Assembly (NCBI GenBank): GCA_905214315.1
Contig: CAJMLN010000013.1
Coordinates: 1 to 43,506, forward strand
DNA length: 43,506 nucleotides
Direction of reading: 5' to 3'
Origin: an uncultured bacterium
GTDB lineage: Bacteria; Bacillota; Clostridia; Christensenellales; QALW01
A model generated the notes under the pieces. That model had not been told where the DNA came from. It made no database searches and worked only from the letters and a program-made list of their open reading frames with translations. Position numbers and translations under genes: made by a program. Below are positions 7,842 to 15,158 of the stretch, in pieces; within the stretch, counting starts at the first letter, position 1, and each line of letters starts with the position of its first letter.

Positions 7842-8641
7842 TTCAGGCAAACTTTCACACCCACACCACGTTTTGCGATGGGCTTTCCCCCGCCGAAGAC
7901 ACGGTGCGCGCCGCCCTTTTAAAAAACTTTCGGCGGCTGGGTTTTTCCGGCCATTCCCATGTGCCCGCTCCCGATATGATCGGTATGACCCAAACAGCTA
8001 CCGCGCAGTATACACAAGAAATTTTGCGTTTAAAGGAAAAATACCGCGGGCAGATCGACATTTTTTTAGGGCTGGAGTTGGATTCCTACGGCCAAAAGCT
8101 GTTTGAGCCGGAATACATCATCGGCTCGGTACACTACGTAAAAAAAGACGGCCTCTTGTATTCCATCGACCATAACGCCGAAAACTTTGCCAAAATGCTG
8201 CAAGCGTTCGGCTCTATTGACGCGCTGGCGCATACCTACTACAGCGATACGGTGCAGATGGCGAAAACCATGCGGCCGGATATTATAGGGCATATAGACC
8301 TGATTGCAAAATTTAACGAAAATTCCGCCTTTTTTGACGAAGCTGCCCCCGTTTACGCCGCCTGCGCAAGGGACGCCATATTAAAAATCAAGCCCTACTG
8401 CGGCCTTTTTGAATTAAATACCGGCGCAATAGCGCGCGGCTGCCGCAGTATTCCCTATCCTTCAAAAACACTGCTGCGTTTTCTTGCCGAAAACGGATTC
8501 GATATCATTGTAAATTCCGATGCCCATGCCGCCCAAGCCGTTGACTGCTGGTTTAAAGAGGCCGAGCAGCTGTTAAAAGCCTGCGGCTTTCGCTACCGCT
8601 GCGAATTCAACGGTCTGGGCTTTGAGTATATCAAAGTATAA
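7838..8641 (+). CDS. hisK: Histidinol-phosphatase, PHP family (HisK type)
   Basis: A PHP-superfamily metal-dependent phosphatase that would remove phosphate from L-histidinol phosphate (step 8), completing the pathway. The 267-residue protein has the N-terminal metal motif NFHTHTTFCDGLSPAED, the second GFSGHSHVP, a GLELDSYG glutamate motif, IIGSVHYV, and the C-terminal NSDAHAAQAVD. This is the Bacillus HisJ/HisK type, unrelated to the enterobacterial HisB phosphatase. Its ATGA overlap with hisIE places it as the last gene of the operon. The substrate is assigned from context plus family. Confidence 0.9.
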   Translation: MIQANFHTHTTFCDGLSPAEDTVRAALLKNFRRLGFSGHSHVPAPDMIGMTQTATAQYTQEILRLKEKYRGQIDIFLGLELDSYGQKLFEPEYIIGSVHYVKKDGLLYSIDHNAENFAKMLQAFGSIDALAHTYYSDTVQMAKTMRPDIIGHIDLIAKFNENSAFFDEAAPVYAACARDAILKIKPYCGLFELNTGAIARGCRSIPYPSKTLLRFLAENGFDIIVNSDAHAAQAVDCWFKEAEQLLKACGFRYRCEFNGLGFEYIKV

Positions 8642-8696
8642 AAAAGAATTCTTGAGCATATCAGCAGAAGGATTTAAACTCTTTCACAAAAGCTGA

Positions 8697-8842
8697 TAAC
8701 AAATCGGAGAGTCGTGAGCGCGTTTATAAGCGAGCAACGCAAGCGTAGCGTGACTTTTTGTGAAAAGCAGGAACAGTAAAATAGGTAACTGACTTTTTAT
8801 GCAATAAAAAATCGGAACGAGCGTAACTCGTTCCGACGTGGC
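8697..8842. repeat. Dispersed double-hairpin repeat, copy A
   Basis: This stretch matches the one at 29543-29732. Shared parts in order are GCGTTTAYAAGCGAGCA (here ending 8736), a T-rich stem with loop GCA (8791-8800/8804-8813), a second stem sharing one base with it (8813-8821/8827-8835, loop CGTAA) and the block CCGACGTGGC (8833-8842). The stems differ in sequence between copies but pair in both. Read on the minus strand the end is GCCACGTCGG, whose GCCA equals the tRNA discriminator-CCA end at copy B. Confidence 0.6.
8804..8835 (-). terminator. Rho-independent terminator for leftward transcription
   Basis: On the minus strand a 9-bp perfect stem CGGAACGAG/CTCGTTCCG is followed by ATTTTTTAT. 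It ends the short leftward unit holding the 56-aa protein gene. On the plus strand no T-run follows, so it would not end the his transcript by itself. It is part of repeat copy A. Confidence 0.65.
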
Positions 8843-8866
8843 TGTTACGAACCATTTAGATGCCGT

Positions 8867-9037
8867 TTAAATAGCATCTGTTAAACGGTCAATTTTGTTA
8901 GAAATACGCCATTTACACTCTCTGACCGCTTGCATAAATTCAAGTTCACCCGTTTGTTTTAAATGTTCTTGTAAATATACGAGCCTTTCCCAAAGACAGC
9001 ACATAAATCGTAGCTCTTGTTTCTTGTTTTCAAACAC
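8867..9037 (-). CDS. Small hypothetical protein (56 aa)
   Basis: Not recognised. The proposed start is GTG 9037, 8 nt after the purine-rich GTGGTGG. The product is charged and helical, MFENKKQELRFMCCLWERL at the N-terminus and ending SNKIDRLTDAI, with two adjacent cysteines. A promoter (9073-9101) and terminator (8804-8835) bracket it tightly, which is the main support for a real gene. It lies just downstream of the zinc-ribbon protein gene on the same strand and in the same AT-rich patch, so the two may have arrived together. An upstream in-frame TTG at 9073 would put the -10 box inside the gene and is less likely. Confidence 0.4.
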   Translation of the reverse strand: MFENKKQELRFMCCLWERLVYLQEHLKQTGELEFMQAVRECKWRISNKIDRLTDAI

Positions 9038-9072
9038 TATAATTACCACCACTTTTCTTTTTAGTAACAGCA

Positions 9073-9101
9073 ATTATATCCGAAAGGTTTTAAAAGTCCA
9101 G
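9073..9101 (-). promoter_or_regulatory. Promoter of the 56-aa protein gene
   Basis: On the minus strand CTGGAC (9096-9101), a 17-bp spacer and a perfect TATAAT (9073-9078) precede the small gene by about 36 nt. The -35 box is weak. Confidence 0.45.
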
Positions 9102-9105
9102 AGAA

Positions 9106-10815
9106 TTATTTTTGATTTTCTTTATAACAAATTGGACATCCTGTTCCTCTTTTTCTTGAATAAATAACGGCTTCCCACTCATGACCTTTTTCGCATATCC
9201 ACCAAACCTTCTTCTTAGAACCTGCCGATACCATTGTGGGCTTTAAATCTCCGTTCTTTGTTGGATGCCACTGCTTGGATAATGTCGGGCAAGTAGTATT
9301 TAAGTCGTTATATCCTGCTAAAATCTTTTTGTTGCTACAATACGGACAATTTGTAGCACGATCTCCTCGATTCCTTTCGGAAACAGTCGCTTCCCATTCA
9401 TGGCCTTTTTTACATTTCCACCAAACTTTTTTATTGCTTTTAAATGCAATGGTTTGAGGCGTGTCAGTCAAATTTCTTTCGTAATTCCACTCACTTGCGA
9501 CTTCGGGATTTTTGGTTAACAAATCGTTATAACCAGTTCTGCAAACTTTTCCGACACAGACAGGACATCCAGTCCCACTAAACCTGTGATTTGGGGTTGC
9601 TTGCCATTCGCAGCCACATTTGGAACAAAGCCACCAAACTTTATAATTGGCATTTGCCGCTACAGATTGTGGCAACAAACTCTCATTTTTTTCATAGTTC
9701 CATTCATTCGTTAAATTTGGTCTTAAAGAAAAAATGTTATTGGCAATAAGTATCTGTTTTGTGTTTTTTATAATTTCGACTCTATCTTTTTGTGAATCAA
9801 TATTAAGTGTGTGATTCGGATTTATCAAACTGAGTAGTTGTTTTATTCCAAAATCTATATTTTTTTCATTACACGTTATTCTAATTGCAGAATTTGTATT
9901 TGGTAGAATACTATCTCGAAATCTAAAAAGTTTAAAACTTTTTGTTTGGCACAAGTCATCTTTTTTATTGTCTCTTAAAAGCGCTTTTTTTGTATTGTGA
10001 TAGCGAGTACCATCATATTCAATTGCTATTTTTTTAGAAGGAACCAATATATCAAATTCAAACCCGTCAATCTTTTGGCGGTTAAGAGTATCCGGATATA
10101 GTAATGAGACATAATAAAAGATTGCTTGTTCAGGAAAAGAAGTTTGATATTTATTACAATTAGGACAATTTTGTCCCGATGTGCGATGCCTAACAGATGT
10201 TTTCCATTTGCGTCCACAAAACGAACATTTCCACCAAACTTTTAGATTACTGCTTTTGGATACATTATCGGGGGTTAAATCTCCGTTTTTTGTGGGGTGC
10301 CATTCTTTAGCTATTTCGGGATATTGAACGGCAAAGTTGTTTGCTTTTGCGTGGAATGCTATTTTGTTTTTTGCACTTTTTTCTTTAGAACATTTTGGGC
10401 AAGAATTGCCTTCTTTTGTTCTATGATTTACAGTAGTGCGCCACTCGTTTCCACAAGTTGAACACAACCACCAAACCTTTATATTTGAAAATGATGAAAC
10501 ATTTTCCACATTATATTCGTCATTTTTTGTAGGATGCCACTCTCTCGCTATTTCAGGGAAATTCTCCAAAAAACTATTTTTTTGAGCAGAAGACTTTTTC
10601 TTGTTTTGACCACGAATCTTTTTGGCACATTCCGGACATCCGCAATTATTTGAGCCACGCGAATATGCTGGGGTTTCCCACAAATGACCGCATGTCGAAC
10701 ATTTCCAATAACATATTTTTGCACTACCTAAAGTAATAGTATCAGGATTTAAAGTATTTCTTTTCCAATCGCTCATGAGCAAAGGATTATCAGTAATATA
10801 TTTTTTTAAACTCAT
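9106..10815 (-). CDS. Zinc-ribbon repeat protein with central nuclease-like domain
   Basis: A 569-residue protein. Six copies of a treble-clef/zinc-ribbon unit (DUF4379-like; pattern EWHPTKN...KVWWKC..CG..W...V..R..G..CP.C) lie at about residues 16-63, 92-142, 170-220, 370-420, 441-493 and 514-563. Units 5 and 6 replace the first CxxC by CxKGHEW. Between units 3 and 4 (about 226-335) is a PD-(D/E)xK/Vsr-like segment with E229, D255 in GFEFDILV, E266 in KIAIEYDG and H273. A role in binding and cutting nucleic acid follows from these folds; the substrate is unknown. ATG 10815 has AAGGAG upstream. The gene is clearly more AT-rich than its neighbours and sits beside a tRNA cluster, which suggests transfer. 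Anti-phage or mobile-element function is possible but unproven. Confidence 0.8.
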   Translation of the reverse strand: MSLKKYITDNPLLMSDWKRNTLNPDTITLGSAKICYWKCSTCGHLWETPAYSRGSNNCGCPECAKKIRGQNKKKSSAQKNSFLENFPEIAREWHPTKNDEYNVENVSSFSNIKVWWLCSTCGNEWRTTVNHRTKEGNSCPKCSKEKSAKNKIAFHAKANNFAVQYPEIAKEWHPTKNGDLTPDNVSKSSNLKVWWKCSFCGRKWKTSVRHRTSGQNCPNCNKYQTSFPEQAIFYYVSLLYPDTLNRQKIDGFEFDILVPSKKIAIEYDGTRYHNTKKALLRDNKKDDLCQTKSFKLFRFRDSILPNTNSAIRITCNEKNIDFGIKQLLSLINPNHTLNIDSQKDRVEIIKNTKQILIANNIFSLRPNLTNEWNYEKNESLLPQSVAANANYKVWWLCSKCGCEWQATPNHRFSGTGCPVCVGKVCRTGYNDLLTKNPEVASEWNYERNLTDTPQTIAFKSNKKVWWKCKKGHEWEATVSERNRGDRATNCPYCSNKKILAGYNDLNTTCPTLSKQWHPTKNGDLKPTMVSAGSKKKVWWICEKGHEWEAVIYSRKRGTGCPICYKENQK

Positions 10816-10836
10816 TTGCTCACTCTCCTTAAAAAG

Positions 10837-10864
10837 ATTATACTATAAAATCAATGCAAAGCAA
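10837..10864 (-). promoter_or_regulatory. Promoter of the zinc-ribbon protein gene
   Basis: On the minus strand TTGCTT (10859-10864), a 16-bp spacer and a perfect TATAAT (10837-10842) stand about 20 nt upstream of the start codon. The -35 box overlaps the regulator remnant that reads the other way. Confidence 0.5.
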
Positions 10865-10953
10865 TTAAACGGTATGACAGCTTCGTGATTGAAAGAATTT
10901 ATGTAGCCCTTGATTGCACCGTATCAGATATAATTGAATTTGTAAAAGAATAA
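10861..10953 (+). pseudogene. 3' remnant of an XRE/Cro-type regulator gene
   Basis: An open stretch ends at TAA 10951-10953 and encodes a tail including ALDCTVSDIIEFVKE, which matches the usual C-terminus of small Cro/C1-type helix-turn-helix regulators (ICKALDCxxxDIxEF). There is no start codon, ribosome site or N-terminal helix-turn-helix in frame, and a TAA closes the frame just upstream. A rho-independent hairpin follows it directly, as it would a genuine gene end. I read it as the leftover of a mobile element's regulator. Confidence 0.45.
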
Positions 10954-10955
10954 CC

Positions 10956-10985
10956 CCCTTTTCCGTAGTGGAGAAGGGTGCTTTT
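10956..10985 (+). terminator. Hairpin terminator after the regulator remnant
   Basis: CCCTTTTCC (10956-10964) pairs over 9 bp with GGAGAAGGG (10970-10978), with one G-T pair, followed by GTGCTTTT. It lies 2 nt after the remnant's stop codon. Confidence 0.5.
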
Positions 10986-11110
10986 ATATCAATACGAAGC
11001 ATTGTATATCACCTATTCCGAAAGGAATTGCATATCATCAAAACGAAATTTTGTATATCATCAAGCCGACGGAATATTTATACACGCTTTGCGTGATGAT
11101 ATACCAAGCC
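10986..11110. repeat. Array of mini-hairpins separated by ATATCA motifs
   Basis: Four ATATCA motifs occur at 10986, 11006, 11032 and 11055, at 20-26 nt intervals. The three intervals each carry a small hairpin with a GAA-type loop: CAATAC-GAA-GCATTG, ATTCC-GAAA-GGAAT and CAAAA-CGAAA-TTTTG. The last motif GTATATCATCA has an inverted partner TGATGATATAC at 11094-11104, and AAGCCGAC (11063-11070) is mirrored by GTCGGCTT (11112-11119). No reading frame explains the pattern. Confidence 0.6.
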
Positions 11111-11122
11111 TGTCGGCTTGGA

Positions 11123-11150
11123 TAAAAAATAACGACTCAAACGAGTCGTT
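11123..11150 (-). terminator. Terminator of the five-tRNA cluster
   Basis: AACGACTC (11131-11138) pairs with GAGTCGTT (11143-11150), loop AAAC. On the minus strand it is followed by ATTTTTTATC, and it starts 5 nt after the tRNA-Tyr CCA end. A short T-run on the plus side too makes it possibly bidirectional. Confidence 0.75.
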
Positions 11151-11155
11151 ATTTT

Positions 11156-11240
<85 letters not shown>

Positions 11241-11245
11241 ATATA

Positions 11246-11321
11246 TGGAGCTGGTGATGGGACTCGAACCCGCAACCTGCTGATTACAAATCAGCTGCTC
11301 TACCAATTGAGCTACACCAGC
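11246..11321 (-). tRNA. tRNA-Thr (TGT)
   Basis: A 76-nt gene including CCA, with acceptor GCTGGTG/CACCAGC, anticodon loop TTTGTAA (TGT) and T-arm GCGGG-TTCGAGT-CCCAT. It lies 5 nt upstream of tRNA-Tyr in the leftward cluster. Confidence 0.95.
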
Positions 11322-11330
11322 TTTTATGGT

Positions 11331-11406
<76 letters not shown>

Positions 11407-11429
11407 AAAAGGAATGAGCTGTTTGCAGC

Positions 11430-11506
11430 TGGTGGGCCTTCAGGGACTCGAACCCCGGACCAATCGGTTATGAGCCGACCGCTCTGACCTACTGAGCTAA
11501 AAGCCC
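11430..11506 (-). tRNA. tRNA with CAT anticodon (Met or Ile2)
   Basis: A 77-nt gene including CCA, acceptor GGGCTTT/GAAGGCCC region and anticodon loop CTCATAA. A CAT anticodon can be elongator Met or, after lysidine modification by TilS, Ile for AUA codons. The acceptor lacks the initiator-type C1-A72 mismatch, so it is not initiator tRNA. I lean to elongator Met but the anticodon arm GGCTCATAACC also resembles Ile2. Confidence 0.88.
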
Positions 11507-11511
11507 AATTT

Positions 11512-11586
11512 TGGTGACGCCTAGGGGAATTGAACCCCTGTTACCGCCGTGAAAGGGCGATGTCTTAACCGCTTGACCAAGGCGCC
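11512..11586 (-). tRNA. tRNA-Glu (TTC)
   Basis: A 75-nt gene including CCA, with acceptor GGCGCCT/AGGCGTC (one G-T pair) and anticodon loop CTTTCAC (TTC). It is the first gene of the leftward cluster, about 93 nt after the predicted transcription start. Confidence 0.95.
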
Positions 11587-11685
11587 ATAAAGCAAACAAC
11601 TCAACGTTCAGCCAAACACCACATTCCTGCAAAATTTTGCGAATGCCTTTGCCTATGCGGCAGAACTATTTTCGATTGCTTTGTC

Positions 11686-11714
11686 ATTATACCTAAAAGA
11701 TATGGTCTTGTCAA
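11686..11714 (-). promoter_or_regulatory. Consensus promoter of the tRNA cluster
   Basis: On the minus strand a perfect TTGACA (11709-11714), a 17-bp spacer and a perfect TATAAT (11686-11691), matching the strong stable-RNA promoters of sigma-A. The gap from here to tRNA-Glu (11587-11685) shows no gene. Confidence 0.85.
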
Positions 11715-11721
11715 CCACTTT

Positions 11722-12831
11722 TTATTGATTTTGTGCAAAATACGAATAAAGATTACATTCAATATTTCCATTGTAAAAGCGTCGGATCTTATCCGCCCTT
11801 CTTTTTACATTCTGTTCAAAGCCTCTTTCCCCGCTCAGCACTGCCCGTTCCCAACCATTAAAATGAAAAAGCAGCAGATGAATCTCTTCGCTTAGCTTTT
11901 CCATTTGATCTCCCAGCCTCCGCCCATAAGGCGGATTTGTTAAAAGCAGACCGCTGGGAGCCGGCACCGTACATTTCGCAGCTGCACAAGACTGCAAAAC
12001 AATATAGGGCTCTACCCCCGCGCGCTCCGCATGAAAGCGCGTCAGGTCTTCCATATCCTTTGAAATATCGGAGGCAAATATCCGCACCGGCACATCCCGC
12101 ACCGCCTTTGCCGCCGCCTGCCTGGCCGCCTGAAAGCATGCGCTGTCCATCCTGTAAAAATGTTCGCAGATAAACGTCCGCCTCATGCCCGGCGCAAGGT
12201 TCAGCGCAATCATAGCCGCCTCTATCGGAAGTGTTCCCGAGCCGCAAAAGGGATCGACAAACGGCCGCTCTCCCTGATATCCGAGCAAATTCAGCAAGCC
12301 GGCGGCAAAGGTTTCCCGCAGCGGCGCCGGGGCTGTTTTCACCCGGTATCCGCGTTTATGCAGGCTTTCGCCGCAGCAGTCCAGCGCCACGGTGACTCTG
12401 TCACGGCTGATATGGATTTCAATCGGATATTCCTCTCGGTCTTCCGCAAATTTTTCTATGTGAAAACGCCGCCGCATAGCTTTGATAATGGCTATCTTGG
12501 AAATGCGCTGCACATCCGGCACGCTCATCAACGCAGAACGCGCGCATTTGGCGCTGACATGGATTTTTCCCCGCCGGGAAATAATATCCGCCCATTCTAT
12601 TTTTACAATATGCTCAAACAATTCGTCAAAGCTCACCGCGTTAAAAGAGGACAGCTCCCAAAAAACCCGGTCTGCGCCGCGCAGATTCACACATGCCCTG
12701 GCAAGTCCGTCTGTATCGCATTCAAAATAAACCCTGCCCTCACGAACCTCCGTATAGCCAATCCCCAGCTGTATCAGCTCCCTGCATACCGGTTTTTCCA
12801 AAGCAAACGGAGTAGTGGCAAAAAATTTCAT
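11722..12831 (-). CDS. RlmL/YpsC-type 23S rRNA guanine-N2 methyltransferase
   Basis: A class I SAM-dependent RNA methyltransferase, COG0116 group, 369 residues. It has an N-terminal ferredoxin-like segment (FFATTPFALEKPVCRELIQLG), a THUMP domain over roughly residues 60-150, and the catalytic domain with PFVDPFCGSGTLPIEAAMIA (SAM loop) and the LLTNPPYGRRLG motif that contacts the target base. The single-module size matches B. subtilis YpsC rather than the fused E. coli RlmKL. The exact guanine cannot be read from sequence; G2445 is the usual target. It stands alone, divergent from the broken hydrolase gene and just upstream of the tRNA promoter. Confidence 0.88.
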   Translation of the reverse strand: MKFFATTPFALEKPVCRELIQLGIGYTEVREGRVYFECDTDGLARACVNLRGADRVFWELSSFNAVSFDELFEHIVKIEWADIISRRGKIHVSAKCARSALMSVPDVQRISKIAIIKAMRRRFHIEKFAEDREEYPIEIHISRDRVTVALDCCGESLHKRGYRVKTAPAPLRETFAAGLLNLLGYQGERPFVDPFCGSGTLPIEAAMIALNLAPGMRRTFICEHFYRMDSACFQAARQAAAKAVRDVPVRIFASDISKDMEDLTRFHAERAGVEPYIVLQSCAAAKCTVPAPSGLLLTNPPYGRRLGDQMEKLSEEIHLLLFHFNGWERAVLSGERGFEQNVKRRADKIRRFYNGNIECNLYSYFAQNQ

Positions 12832-12909
12832 GAAGCAGAACCTTCCTTTTCAAAAATATTGTATTTTTTTAATGACCCGCAGACCGAAAACATTTCGTGC
12901 TTTCCCCTG

Positions 12910-12938
12910 TTGACTTCTTGCTGCTCCAAGGCTACAAT
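12910..12938 (+). promoter_or_regulatory. Promoter of the broken glycoside hydrolase gene
   Basis: TTGACT (12910-12915), 17-bp spacer and TACAAT (12933-12938), with one mismatch in each box, then AAGGAG (12953-12958) 7 nt before ATG 12966. The control signals look intact although the gene is not. Confidence 0.65.
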
Positions 12939-12965
12939 AGAGAAAAACACCCAAGGAGTTTCCTT

Positions 12966-14278
12966 ATGACCGACATTTATATTGATCCAACACAGATCAC
13001 AGGAAAAATCAAACCCATGCACTGTGTAAACAACGGACCCATTCAGGCAACAAGCACGCAGGTCCGAAGCAATGCCGCCGAATACGCCGCTGCCCGGATT
13101 CCCTATGCGCGGATCCATGACGCTGCCTTCTGTTCCTTTTACGGCAGCGAGCATACCGTAGATATTCAGGCTGTTTTTCCCGATTTTGACAAAGATCCCG
13201 AAGATCCGGCCTCCTATGATTTCACAATCACCGATCATTATTTAAAAACCATTTTAGACTGCGGAACCAAAATCTTTTATCGCCTTGGCTCTAAAATTGA
13301 GCACTGGATAAAAAAATACAATACGCTTCCGCCAAAAGATTTTAAAAAATGGGCCGTGATCTGCGAGCATATTATCATGCACTACAACGAAGGGTGGGCC
13401 GACGGGTTCCGCTGGAATATCGAATACTGGGAAATATGGAACGAACCCGACGGCGCCGAAGATGGCTGGCCGCCGGAAGACAAAGCCTGCTGGGGCGGTA
13501 CCGTCGCCCAGTTCTATGAATTTTACACTCTCGCCGCAAAGCACTTGAAGCAGCGCTTTCCCTCGCTGAAAATCAGCGGACCGGTGCTGGCCGGACGCTT
13601 TGATGCATAGCTTGACAGCTTCCTGGACTATCTGAAAAGCCATGGGAGCCGCTGGATTTCTTCTCCTGGCACAGCTATCCCGATTCCCTGGAAATGATGG
13701 AAACGTACGCTGTGCTCGTCTGTGATAAGCTCGCCGTCGCCGGATGCAGCCGCTCTGAAATAATTTTAAATGAACGGAATTATATAGAAGACTGGAACAA
13801 AAATTTTATAAAAAGCGTAGAAACCATCATCGGTATGAAAGGCGCCGCCTTTACCGCCGCCTGCATGTGCAAAGCACAGGCTATCGATATGCTGATGTAC
13901 TATAATGCAAGACCCACCGTTTTTAACGGAATGTTTGATTTTTATACTCTTCGTCCTTTAAAGGGCTATTCATTTATAATGTTCGCGGATTTATATGAAC
14001 TGAAGCAGCAGATTTTCTGTCAATGCTCCGGAAACAATCTATACGCCGTCGCGGCCGCAGCGGAAGAAATGGGAAAATGTATGATTGTCCATTTTTCTAA
14101 TGACGCCAACGTCTCTGCGACAGAGTTTTCCCTGCATATAAAAGGAGGAGACAGCCGATTTCGCTCCTACACATTGCTGAATGATAAAAACACTCTGACC
14201 GCGGAACAGCTGCGGCTTGAAAACGGAACCGGCATCTTGACCCTGCAGCCAAACACGGTAATCCTACTTCGTTTTTAA
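12966..14278 (+). pseudogene. GH39-like glycoside hydrolase, interrupted
   Basis: Two open segments together resemble a glycoside hydrolase of the GH39/beta-xylosidase clan. The first (12966-13610, 214 codons) contains the acid/base motif YWEIWNEPDG and GPVLAGRFDA, then an in-frame TAG (13608-13610). The same frame continues SFLDYLKSHG, after which a one-base loss near 13645 shifts reading to the frame giving PLDFFSWHSYPDS and onwards to 14278. The second segment holds the likely nucleophile region EIILNERNY and a C-terminal beta-sandwich part. Two separate lesions argue for a pseudogene rather than programmed recoding. Promoter, ribosome site and terminator are intact, so decay is probably recent; sequencing error is an alternative for either lesion. 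Confidence 0.8.
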
Positions 14279-14284
14279 CGATTC

Positions 14285-14313
14285 AGCGGCAGAAACTTTT
14301 TCTGCCGCTTTTT
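14285..14313 (+). terminator. Rho-independent terminator after the hydrolase
   Basis: AGCGGCAGAAA (14285-14295) pairs perfectly over 11 bp with TTTCTGCCGCT (14299-14309), 3-nt loop, followed by TTTTCATTTTT. It starts 6 nt after the hydrolase stop and separates it from the convergent gene. Confidence 0.85.
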
Positions 14314-14345
14314 CATTTTTTCCGCCCTATTACCGCAAAGCAAAC

Positions 14346-15158
14346 TTATTCCAGGCCCCCGTTATGTATCATCTCATAATATTCATCGCCGTTAAATTCA
14401 CGGTCTCTCGCCGTTTCTCCGCCCAGCGCCTCTATAGCGTCGCAAATCTCAACATAATCAATATAACTAATATCCGGTGCATTTTCCGCCAGATGCAACG
14501 ATTCAAGACAGCAGTCGTCTCCATAGGCAGCCATAAACCCCGCAATAAGAGCTTTATTTTTGCTCTGTTTCATCAGCTGGTTCAGTTTTTCCCCCAATTT
14601 CTCCGGCGCAGGCTTACAATACACCAATACATACATGAGCCGTTCTCTGGCATCTGTCGTCTGCTCCTCCTCGTATGCCTCTAAAACAGCCGCCGAAGCT
14701 TCGGCCCCCATATATTTCAGCGCCTCTGCCGCGGCATCGGCCAGCTCCGGATTCTCGTTTTTACAGATCAGAGCAATATAATTCTGTACAGGAAGCAAAG
14801 AATTCATATCCGATAAAAGATTCATTAAAAATATCCTGTCGCTGTCCGGGCGATCCTCCTGTTGAAACATGGCATATATCGCCCGTTCGCTGCCCGGCAA
14901 AGAGATAACCCGTTCGCTTAACGCATCCGGAACAGAGATCTCCTCATCCAAATACGCCCCCAGCATGGCAATCAGCTCGCTTTCCTCCACCTGCGCAAAA
15001 TAGGCCGAGGCTTTTTCCATCCAATCGGTATAAGTCTGCGGAATCAGCTCCTCTATCTCCTCAGGCTTCTTTCCCTGCTTCAGCAGCTCCTCTGCCCAGG
15101 CATCCATATATTCATTAAATTGCCGGTCAAAATCAATCAGTTCTTTCATCGCTTTCAT
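14346..15158 (-). CDS. Hypothetical alpha-helical (HEAT-like) repeat protein
   Basis: Not recognised as a named family. The 270-residue protein is acidic and almost wholly helical, with paired-helix units such as NPELADAAAEALKYMGAEA and RERLMYVLVYCKPAP that look like HEAT repeats, and no signal peptide or membrane segment. ATG 15158 follows AAGGA by 6 nt; the codon at 15149 is a second possible start. It overlaps the end of the TPR gene by 26 nt, so the two are probably translated together, and it is the last gene of the recA-region run. A scaffold or interaction role is all the fold suggests. Confidence 0.75.
   Translation of the reverse strand: MKAMKELIDFDRQFNEYMDAWAEELLKQGKKPEEIEELIPQTYTDWMEKASAYFAQVEESELIAMLGAYLDEEISVPDALSERVISLPGSERAIYAMFQQEDRPDSDRIFLMNLLSDMNSLLPVQNYIALICKNENPELADAAAEALKYMGAEASAAVLEAYEEEQTTDARERLMYVLVYCKPAPEKLGEKLNQLMKQSKNKALIAGFMAAYGDDCCLESLHLAENAPDISYIDYVEICDAIEALGGETARDREFNGDEYYEMIHNGGLE

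Noticed and set aside
8642..8760. A rho-independent terminator directly after the his operon
   Set aside because: The only good hairpin nearby (8813-8835) has its T-run on the minus strand; no rightward terminator with a T-run was found.
10986..11119. CRISPR array
   Set aside because: The units are 20-26 nt, vary in sequence, carry internal hairpins and lack constant repeats with unique spacers; no cas genes are near.
12966..14278. Programmed stop read-through or frameshift in the hydrolase
   Set aside because: A TAG and a one-base shift occur close together without a slippery heptamer or a recoding structure that I can see; decay or sequence error is simpler.
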